Assembly (NCBI GenBank): GCA_012522165.1
Contig: JAAYKZ010000381.1
Span: forward strand, 1-7,786
Direction: 5' to 3'
Length of the DNA stretch: 7,786 nucleotides
Source of the DNA: Clostridiales bacterium
GTDB taxonomy: Bacteria > Bacillota > Clostridia > Caldicoprobacterales > UBA3941
Shown: piece after piece, positions 1 through 6,700 of the stretch
Layout: each line of letters begins with the position of its first letter
Position numbering within the stretch: position 1 is the first letter of the stretch
Position numbers and translations under genes: made by a program
The notes under the pieces: model-generated
Told to the model about the DNA's origin: nothing
Databases searched by the model: none
Seen by the model: the letters and a program-made list of their open reading frames with translations, nothing else

Positions 1-411
1 GGCAGGCTTGCTTGGCCGGGCATGATTATTCTATTAAAAGGGGATTTGGGAACAGGCAAGACTGTTCTAACCCGGGGCATAGCCCGAGGCCTGGGCATAG
101 AGGAGCCTATTACTAGCCCTACATACACCTTGCTTCATCAATATCATGGCAGATTGCCTTTATGCCATTTTGATATATACCGCCTAACAGACGCCGAAGA
201 GATGTATGACCTGGGTTATGAAGAGTTTTTTTATGGTCAAGGAGTGTCAGTGGTGGAATGGCCTGAGAGGATGGAGGATCTGGGGCCTGATGAATATTTA
301 GAGATTAAGATAGAAAAAAATCCTGAACATGAGGGAGATGAGCGAATTATTCGAATCTTTCCTGTAGGTGAAGATTATAAGAAATTAGCAAAGGATTTGA
401 TGGACTTATGA
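1..411 (+). CDS. tsaE: TsaE, tRNA t6A biosynthesis ATPase (5' end cut by the window edge)
   Basis: TsaE is the small P-loop ATPase that works with TsaB and TsaD in cytoplasmic threonylcarbamoylation of tRNA A37 and is thought to reset the complex between cycles. Counting from the first codon in the window, the Walker A motif GDLGTGKT is at residues 14-21, followed by SPTYTLLHQY, HFDIYRL and VVEWPERM (E86), all hallmarks of the family. An ATG at 22 could be taken as the start, but it lies only six residues before Walker A. The frame stays open to base 1 and reads GRLAWPG, which matches the usual family context just before the first beta strand (an Ala-rich helix end followed by Pro-Gly). The true start is therefore almost certainly upstream, and roughly 15-25 residues are missing. 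The stop codon overlaps the tsaB start as ATGA, which suggests translational coupling. Confidence 0.95.
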   Translation, partial: GRLAWPGMIILLKGDLGTGKTVLTRGIARGLGIEEPITSPTYTLLHQYHGRLPLCHFDIYRLTDAEEMYDLGYEEFFYGQGVSVVEWPERMEDLGPDEYLEIKIEKNPEHEGDERIIRIFPVGEDYKKLAKDLMDL

Positions 412-1103
412 ATATATTAGCAGTTGAATCTTCTGGAATGGTAGCAGCAGTAGCCGTAGTTAGAGAGGGTAGGCTTATAGGTGAGTATTTCTTAGATCAC
501 GAAAAAACTCATTCTCAGCATTTAATGCCCCTAGTAGAGCAGTTGTTATACGGCCTTGATATAAAAATTTCCGATATAGATATTTTTGCAGCTTCAAAGG
601 GGCCTGGTTCCTTTACTGGCCTTAGGATAGGATTGGCTACAGTCAAGGGCTTGGCCCAGGCCATAGATAAGCCTGTCATTGGAGTGCCCACCCTTGATGG
701 ACTAGCATATAATCTACTGTCTAGACAAGGCCTAATTTGTCCTATTATGAATGCTAGAAGAGAACAGGTATATACCTCCATATATCGATCAAATGGCAAG
801 CTACAGCGCTTAGATGAATTTATGGCTATTCCTGTCATTGAGTTGGTACAAAAACTAAACACTTTTGATGAACCAGTTATGTTCAATGGAGATGGAGTAC
901 CAGCATACTGGGATTTGATAAAAAATGAAATGGGAGACAAGGGCATAATGGCTCCTGTAAATCTCCTTACTCAAAGGGCCTCTTCCATAGCTTGCCTAGC
1001 ACTGGATAAATATAAGGCAGAAGGGGCACAAAAGTATACAGAAGTAGTACCCTTTTATTTAAGAAAATCACAAGCTGAACAGAAATTTTCTAAGAAGGGT
1101 TAG
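408..1103 (+). CDS. tsaB: TsaB, tRNA t6A biosynthesis scaffold protein
   Basis: TsaB is a catalytically inactive paralogue of TsaD in the ASKHA (actin-like ATPase) fold. It pairs with TsaD and recruits TsaE in the bacterial t6A complex. The protein is 231 residues, normal for the family. It opens with the MNILAVESS strand and also shows THSQHLMP (34-41), the signature KGPGSFTGLRIG (64-75), NARREQVY (115-122) and the C-terminal PFYLRKSQAE (215-224). The residue before ARR is Asn; Asp is more usual there, and no catalytic effect is expected. The start ATG overlaps the tsaE stop by four bases. An AAGGA stretch at 391-395 is rather far upstream, so coupling to tsaE translation probably helps initiation. 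A long antisense reading frame within this gene is a shadow. Confidence 0.96.
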   Translation: MNILAVESSGMVAAVAVVREGRLIGEYFLDHEKTHSQHLMPLVEQLLYGLDIKISDIDIFAASKGPGSFTGLRIGLATVKGLAQAIDKPVIGVPTLDGLAYNLLSRQGLICPIMNARREQVYTSIYRSNGKLQRLDEFMAIPVIELVQKLNTFDEPVMFNGDGVPAYWDLIKNEMGDKGIMAPVNLLTQRASSIACLALDKYKAEGAQKYTEVVPFYLRKSQAEQKFSKKG

Positions 1104-1110
1104 GGAGAGG
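1101..1110 (+). promoter_or_regulatory. Ribosome binding site of rimI
   Basis: The sequence TAGGGAGAGG contains a purine-rich Shine-Dalgarno core and also includes the tsaB stop codon TAG. It lies six bases before the rimI ATG, which fixes that start and couples the two genes closely. Confidence 0.7.
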
Positions 1111-1116
1111 CTAACT

Positions 1117-1569
1117 ATGGATGGTCTTTGGATTCGCCCTATGAAAGTGGAAGATATTGATGAAGTGCTTAGCATTGAAAAGCTTTGTTTTTCAACTCCT
1201 TGGTCACGTGAAGCCTTTAGAGCTGAAATAGAGAGAAATCATTGTGCCCGATATGTGGTGGCAGAATTAGAAGGTAAGGTAATAGGCTACGGTGGCATGT
1301 GGATTATATTGGATGAAGCCCATATAACCAACATAGCGGTACATCCCGACTATAGGGGTAAGGGAGTTGGGGAAGCCTTAATGAAGGCTCTAATTGGGAC
1401 TGCTTCCCGCCTTAGGGTGGATGGTATGACCTTGGAGGTGAGGGTATCTAATGTAATTGCCCAAAACCTGTATAAAAAGCTAGGTTTTGTAAGTGTTGGA
1501 GTTCGAAAAGGATATTATGGAGATAATGGGGAAGATGCTCTTATTATGTGGAGGGGCAAATATACTTAA
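1117..1569 (+). CDS. rimI: RimI-type GNAT protein N-alpha-acetyltransferase
   Basis: This is a GNAT-fold acetyltransferase of the RimI family, which transfers acetyl from acetyl-CoA to protein N-termini (ribosomal protein S18 in enteric bacteria; the substrate in this lineage is not shown by sequence). It has 150 residues, the normal length. The acetyl-CoA binding motif A is ITNIAVHPDYRGKGVGEALM (70-89), with the RGKGVG pyrophosphate loop at 80-85. The residues equivalent to the catalytic pair of Salmonella RimI appear to be E107, in TLEVRVSN, and Y119, in AQNLYKKLGF; both are present at the expected 12-residue spacing. The tail GYYGDNGEDALIM is also typical. The ATG is 13 bases after the tsaB stop, with a good ribosome binding site. 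Co-location with tsaB and tsaD is common in bacteria. Confidence 0.95.
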   Translation: MDGLWIRPMKVEDIDEVLSIEKLCFSTPWSREAFRAEIERNHCARYVVAELEGKVIGYGGMWIILDEAHITNIAVHPDYRGKGVGEALMKALIGTASRLRVDGMTLEVRVSNVIAQNLYKKLGFVSVGVRKGYYGDNGEDALIMWRGKYT

Positions 1570-1588
1570 GAATAGTGGGGGTATAGAC

Positions 1589-2305
1589 TTGACTAGGAAC
1601 CGCTCAGGTATTATATCATTCTTTTTGGGTATCATGGCTGTTTTTCTAATAATAATCGGGCTTTTTATTAGCTCAATTATGTGGGTAGCATTTGATATGG
1701 ATTTCTATGATAGGGAATATAAGAAACTTAATATTTCCCAATCTACGGGAATGAGTCATCAAGAGCTTTTAAATACCACCAAGGAGCTACTTAATTATAT
1801 AAAGGATAGGCGAGAGGATTTAAATATATCAGCTGTAGTTCATGGACAAGAGCGACAGGTATTTAACCAAAGAGAGATAGACCATATGATAGATGTAAAA
1901 AACTTGTTTACCTTGGGCTTTAGGCTTAGATGGATTTCCTTTGGAGGCTTTGGCCTTCTTGTAGCTTTTTTAGTATGGTACAAGGGTAAAGAAACTTTAA
2001 GAGTTTTAAGTATTTCATACTTAACCATGCTAGCTATACTTGGAATATTGGTTATAGTATTACTCATTCTAATATCTATAGATTTTACTGCAGCATGGAA
2101 TGGTTTTCATTATATTGCTTTTAGCAATGATTTATGGATTCTCAATCCAGAAACTGACATTTTAATTCAGATGGTACCGGAACCATTCTTTTATGATACA
2201 GTTATTAGGATTCTAAGTATTTTTGGCTTAGTTTTAGCTTTTTTAGCTATATGTTCAGGGATAGTCCTATTTAAATCAGCCAAATTTAGAAAAGGTAATA
2301 GATAA
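1589..2305 (+). CDS. Four-helix integral membrane protein, DUF1461/TIGR01906-like
   Basis: This is a membrane protein of unknown function. With a TTG start at 1589 it has 238 residues: a hydrophobic segment at about 8-32, an outside-type loop of about 80 residues, then segments at about 113-131, 143-164 and 205-228, ending in a basic tail. The pattern HMIDVKNLF (99-107), FHYIAFSND followed by LWILNP (173-187), and PEPFFYD (197-203) fits my memory of the DUF1461 family. I chose TTG because a GGGGG ribosome binding site (1577-1581) stands seven bases before it and because the protein then begins just ahead of helix 1. An ATG at 1493 in the same frame would overlap 77 bases of rimI with an unlikely N-terminus. 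The gene lies between rimI and tsaD in the same operon, but no role in tRNA modification is known or implied by its residues. Confidence 0.8.
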   Translation: MTRNRSGIISFFLGIMAVFLIIIGLFISSIMWVAFDMDFYDREYKKLNISQSTGMSHQELLNTTKELLNYIKDRREDLNISAVVHGQERQVFNQREIDHMIDVKNLFTLGFRLRWISFGGFGLLVAFLVWYKGKETLRVLSISYLTMLAILGILVIVLLILISIDFTAAWNGFHYIAFSNDLWILNPETDILIQMVPEPFFYDTVIRILSIFGLVLAFLAICSGIVLFKSAKFRKGNR

Positions 2306-2340
2306 AATAGGTAAAAAGCTATATATGAAAAGGTGAAAAT

Positions 2341-3408
2341 ATGACATACTTTAGTGATATGAAGAAGAAAGTTGAGCACATAAAGGGTAAAGATGAAGTA
2401 ATAATACTGGGTATTGAGACCTCCTGTGATGAGACATCAGCTGCTGTTGTAAGAAATGGGAGGGAAGTATTAGGGCATAAGATAGCTTCCCAGATTGAAC
2501 TACACAAAAAGTATGGGGGAGTAGTGCCTGAAATAGCTTCCCGTAAACACATCGAAGTCATTAATCCCTTAATTGATGAAACTTTAGATCAAGGGGGAAT
2601 TACTTTAAAGGATCTGGATGCTGTGGCAGTAACAAATGGTCCGGGGTTAGTGGGAGCCCTATTGGTGGGTGTGGCTACTGCCAAGGCTCTTGCCTATGGC
2701 CTAAATATTCCCTTGATAGGGGTGCATCATATTGAAGGGCATATAAGTGCTAATTACATAGCCCATCAGGAATTGGCGCCTCCTTTTATAAGCTTGGTGG
2801 TATCTGGAGGTCATAGCCATCTGATTTGGGTTAAGGATTATGGCCAGTATGAGATATTAGGCCAAACCTTAGACGACGCTGCAGGGGAGGCATATGATAA
2901 GATTGCTAGAACCTTAGGCTTAGGTTATCCAGGAGGCCCTATAATAGATAAGCTGGCCAAAGAGGGCGATGCAAACTTTGTAGAGTTTCCTAGACCTAAT
3001 ATTAAAGAGCCTCATTACAATTTTAGTTTTAGTGGTCTAAAGACTGCTGTAATAAACTATCTTCATAATTTGGATCAGCGGGGACAAGAATATCGAGTGG
3101 AGGATATAGCGGCTAGTTTCCAACAGGCGGTTGTAGAAGTATTAGTGAATAAGACCATAAAAGCTGCTGAGGATATTAAGGCTAAAAAGGTGGTATTGGC
3201 AGGAGGGGTGGCTGCTAATTCAGCCTTGAGAGCGCAGCTAGGGCAAAGCTGCCAAGAGAGAGGGATAGAATTATTTTATCCCAGTCCACTCCTTTGTACT
3301 GATAATGGAGCCATGATCGCCTGTGCAGGATATTACAGGCTTATGAAAGGGGATATTTCCGATTTAGCCTTAAACGCAGTGCCTGGTCTGCCTTTAGCTA
3401 GAATCTAA
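2341..3408 (+). CDS. tsaD: TsaD, tRNA N6-threonylcarbamoyladenosine transferase
   Basis: TsaD is the catalytic subunit of t6A synthesis. It transfers the threonylcarbamoyl group from threonylcarbamoyl-AMP to N6 of A37 in tRNAs that read ANN codons. The 355-residue protein has the ASKHA fold. Visible motifs are GIETSCDETSAA near the N-terminus, the metal-binding HHIEGH (H130 and H134), SGGHSHLIW, GQTLDDAAGEAYDK, the NFSFSGLKTAV segment, VVLAGGVAANSALR, and the last metal ligand in CTDNGAMIACAGYY (D321). All key residues are present. About 18 residues precede the first conserved strand, somewhat more than usual. The ATG at 2341 is supported by AGGTGA at 2331-2336, while a second in-frame ATG at 2359 lacks a comparable site. 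It is the last gene of the operon and is followed by a strong terminator. Confidence 0.97.
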   Translation: MTYFSDMKKKVEHIKGKDEVIILGIETSCDETSAAVVRNGREVLGHKIASQIELHKKYGGVVPEIASRKHIEVINPLIDETLDQGGITLKDLDAVAVTNGPGLVGALLVGVATAKALAYGLNIPLIGVHHIEGHISANYIAHQELAPPFISLVVSGGHSHLIWVKDYGQYEILGQTLDDAAGEAYDKIARTLGLGYPGGPIIDKLAKEGDANFVEFPRPNIKEPHYNFSFSGLKTAVINYLHNLDQRGQEYRVEDIAASFQQAVVEVLVNKTIKAAEDIKAKKVVLAGGVAANSALRAQLGQSCQERGIELFYPSPLLCTDNGAMIACAGYYRLMKGDISDLALNAVPGLPLARI

Positions 3409-3437
3409 AATCAAAACTTTATATATAACATAATAAC

Positions 3438-3473
3438 AAAAAGCTGCTAGATAAAAAGATCTAGCAGCTTTTT
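3438..3473. terminator. Bidirectional intrinsic terminator, perfect 15-bp stem
   Basis: Bases 3438-3452 and 3459-3473 are perfect reverse complements with a six-base loop (AAAAAG). The outer five pairs are A:T, so each strand presents a stem followed by a run of T: plus-strand transcripts end after tsaD, and minus-strand transcripts end after the DUF378 gene. It lies 30 bases after the tsaD stop and 13 bases beyond the DUF378 stop, which fits a shared terminator between convergent units. Confidence 0.92.
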
Positions 3474-3485
3474 GATCAAGGTAGT

Positions 3486-3683
3486 TTAAGTAACTCTTTC
3501 CCTATCCCTAAATAATAGGGTGATAGCATATAAGCCTGCCAAGCCTACAAGGGAATAGATTATTCTGCTAAGTATGGCGTCTTGTCCACCAAATAAGGAG
3601 GCTACTAGGTCAAATTGAAACAATCCGATTAGCCCCCAATTTAGTGCACCAATTATTACAAGAATTAGGGATAATCGATCCAT
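3486..3683 (-). CDS. Small two-helix membrane protein, DUF378 family
   Basis: This 65-residue membrane protein has two hydrophobic segments (about 4-24 and 38-58) and a short charged tail. It matches the DUF378 pattern, which includes B. subtilis YuzA as I recall: GALNWGLIGLFQFDLV at 12-27, then a GG turn, then IIYSLVGLAGLYAI at 41-54. The family has no established function. The ATG at 3683 is preferred because AGGAG (3696 to 3692 on this strand) lies eight bases before it; a GTG at 3686 directly in front would leave only five bases. The gene follows the large helicase gene by 56 bases on the same strand and may be read through from it, although a separate weak promoter in the gap cannot be excluded. 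Confidence 0.85.
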   Translation of the reverse strand: MDRLSLILVIIGALNWGLIGLFQFDLVASLFGGQDAILSRIIYSLVGLAGLYAITLLFRDRERVT

Positions 3684-3691
3684 CACACCAA

Positions 3692-3696
3692 CTCCT
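3692..3696 (-). promoter_or_regulatory. Ribosome binding site of the DUF378 gene
   Basis: AGGAG on the minus strand, eight bases ahead of the ATG at 3683. It favours this ATG over the adjacent GTG at 3686. Confidence 0.7.
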
Positions 3697-3742
3697 ATTT
3701 ATTGTTTATACCTATAGTATATCCACAATAAAAGGATTGATT

Positions 3743-6700
3743 CTATATAACGATTTTTTCTTCCGTTTCGGTGTTTTTTATTTTACTGAATATATACTGT
3801 ACTTTCATGTTTTCGGACTTTGTTAAGGTTTCAAAATCTCCTATTAATATTAATCTTTTTCTACCACGGGACAGGGCTACATTGGTACGGCGATAATCCT
3901 TTAAAAATCCTGTTCTAGTAGTGGCTCCAGGAGAGGTATAGTTGCTGCGCACCCAATTTATTATTACATTTTCTTGTTCTCTACCTTGGAAGGAGTCTAT
4001 GGTATATATATTTTGTTCTATAAAGCTTTTAATATCCTGATTCATATTATAAAAATAATGGGCTTGCTCCTCGAATATCTCTTTAAGTTTTTCTGCATGA
4101 GCCTTATAGGGGGTTATTATGCAGACATCGCTTAATTTTTCTCCTTCTTTAATTAGATCCATTACTTTTTTAACAGATAGCATGGCCTCAGCCATATTAT
4201 AGTAGGTAGAGTTAACTTCGGTTTCCATTCTTTCTTTAGGATCTAAAAACCTGGAAGTATCGATAATTTCAATAGGATTGGAAGGAAATTTCTTCTTGCG
4301 CTGGGCAGGGGCAAGTTTATAGTATTCCGAATCCAAATTAGTGGATAACCTTCCATCGTATATCAAATCAGATATAAAGGAAACCATATGAGGATCCCGT
4401 GTACGGTAGTTTATATCTAGGAAAACGCTATTATATCTATTTGTGTCAGTTATTAAATTTTCAAACATACTTCTTTGCAACTTATCCCTAGTATTTAGAT
4501 CGATATAAGGATCATATTCTAAGAGTATCTCATTTTGTATTGGAAAAGGAGGGATTTGCATATGATCCCCGATTATCACACACTTGTCGGAAAACTGCAA
4601 GCTAAACAGGGTTTCTGGTACATCCATTTGTGAAGCCTCATCAATGATAAGGATATCAAAGTGATTCTTTGAATAATTTCTATCAAGATAAAAACCAAAG
4701 GGAGTCCCTAGAACAATACTATTTTTACCAGACAATAAGGAAGTATAAGCTGGGTTAGAAGTAGAAACAGTATAGGCATAGGGCAAATCTGATTTTGCCT
4801 CAATGTTGTTTCCAGTCCTCAATGCCCTTACATTATCTTCTATTAGCTTTTCCAAAATATTATCTACAGCTATATTAGTTTTAGCAAGAATCAAAACATC
4901 CTTACCTTCATGATAGTATTGTAGAGCTATCTCTTTAATTAGGGTAGTTTTTCCCGTACCTGGAGGCCCTTGAACAATGGTCAAGGCATTATTGACTCCA
5001 TCCATATTTCGAACCAAAGCTACAGCTTGTTTTTGGGCTACATTGTGTACCAGATCTTTATTGTAGTAAGCATTATTAGGCAACATCTTTATATCTTCTG
5101 GCTGTAACTGTTTTTCTTTTTTTAGACCTAAGGCTATAGCAAGCAATGGAGAAAGACTATCATTTTTTATATCATTGACTATTCTTTCCAAATAGGATAA
5201 GAGTATAGTGCTGTTTGAGTCGCGCGCCAGAGTGGATATTTTAGCAACTTGATCTTCAGAAAGATCATTTAGAGCTTTCAACTCTACTATATAGCCATCA
5301 TTAGCCTTTTTTTCACGACATTCCACAACTTCAAACTCCCAACCATTGTTGGAGGTTAGTATTTCACCAGGGAAGAAGGATATAGGTATACTAAAGATAT
5401 ATGAATTTTTGTAGAATACCAGATATTCACATTGGATTTCATGGAACTTCTTAATCTTGATATCAAGGATATCCATATATATCTTTAGATCATTGAGGAC
5501 CTCCTCTTTATCTTTGATATCCAGCAAATCAAGATTGGCCAGCTCAATTTTCCATTCTTCCTCCTGCTCTTCTGGCTCTTCTAGCTCTGCCAGCCTATAT
5601 AGATCGGATTTCATCAGACGATAGTCTCCCCATCCTCTAGGTTTTCGAAGTCCAAATCTATCTCTAGGAGTATTTTTCAATATATCAAAGACAAAATCTA
5701 CGTATTCTTTTCGATTTAAAGGAGCCAGCACTGTAACCAGGCCTTTACGATAAATACCCGCTTGCCTTGCGTTTTTAAGCATTACATGCTTTCTGCAAAG
5801 GCTTTTTAAGTCAAAATGCTTCAAGTAGGTATTAAAAAACTCCTTTATATTGGCCCTGCTATCGAAGTATTTTCTATGCTCGACGCTATCAATGGTGGTT
5901 AGGCGACCGGTCTTAGGATTAATATCAATTTGGGGTATATTTAAGGTGTCAAAGATAAGGTCAGTGATTTTTGTATTATCATCTTTTATTTTGGCACTAT
6001 AATGGTAGTACAGCCCTGCTAAGGTTTTGCCATTTAAAAATTTTAGTTTTTCAGAATCAAACTCCTTTGCTCCCATCAAGCGAGGATGAAATACGCCTAT
6101 CTCAACAGCTGCTCTTATCACTATTTCTCGCTGAACTTTAATAGGAACGCTTTCCCAATGACAAATATTAGAATTTGCTATCATATCTATCCATTGGTTT
6201 ATAGTCAACTTATCAATATCTAGATCATCACAAATAAATTGCACCACAGGCGTATCTTCATCTTCAAGTTTTGAGCTATAGTTGTAATATAGTCCCCCTA
6301 AAGTTTTATTGTTTAGAAAGTTGAACCTAGTATTACAAAAGTCCTTATACCCCATCAATCTTGGGCTAGATAAACCTAATTCCCTAGCAGCGGCTAAAAC
6401 TACGCTTTTTTTAATATCTTTGGGTATAGATTCCCAAGGGATTTTCGTATCAGGCTCCCTTAACAAACCATACCATTCTTTTACAGACAAAGGCGCTATA
6501 CCGCAAATACCACATAGGTAGGTTATAGTGTCCATACCTGCCTTTGCAGCCTTCTGGGAGTAGGCAGCATGCAAACCACTTAAAGTCTTATTATTAATAA
6601 AGCTAGTGGGTGTATTTAAATCTTCATGCTTCAGCAAGCGGGGATTGCTCTTATCCATTTCCCTAGCTTTTTCCTGCAAAATACGACCAATATAGGCTAC

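Noticed and set aside
22..24. ATG at 22 as the start of tsaE
   Set aside because: It lies inside the conserved strand just before Walker A, and the frame is open to base 1 with family-like residues, so the start is upstream of the window.
515..946. 143-residue antisense frame inside tsaB
   Set aside because: It covers a gene with clear family motifs on the other strand, has no ribosome binding site and shows no recognisable protein features.
1493..1588. N-terminal extension of the DUF1461-like protein into rimI
   Set aside because: It would overlap 77 bases of rimI coding sequence, and a better TTG start with a ribosome binding site follows at 1589.
3705..3721. TATAAA and TATACT as -10 boxes of a promoter for the DUF378 gene
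   Set aside because: No acceptable -35 hexamer is found at 16-18 bases upstream of either, so a separate promoter is not claimed.
3719..3727. DnaA-box-like ATATCCACA between the helicase and DUF378 genes
   Set aside because: It is a single 8-of-9 match in AT-rich sequence with no cluster of boxes, dnaA/dnaN neighbours or unwinding element, so an origin is not supported.
3644..3826. 60-residue plus-strand frame
   Set aside because: It overlaps the start of the DUF378 gene and the 3' end of the helicase gene on the other strand, with low-complexity Phe/Tyr-rich content.
6309..6521. 70-residue plus-strand frame inside the helicase gene
   Set aside because: It is antisense to the fifth and fourth protein repeats, with no ribosome binding site or family resemblance.
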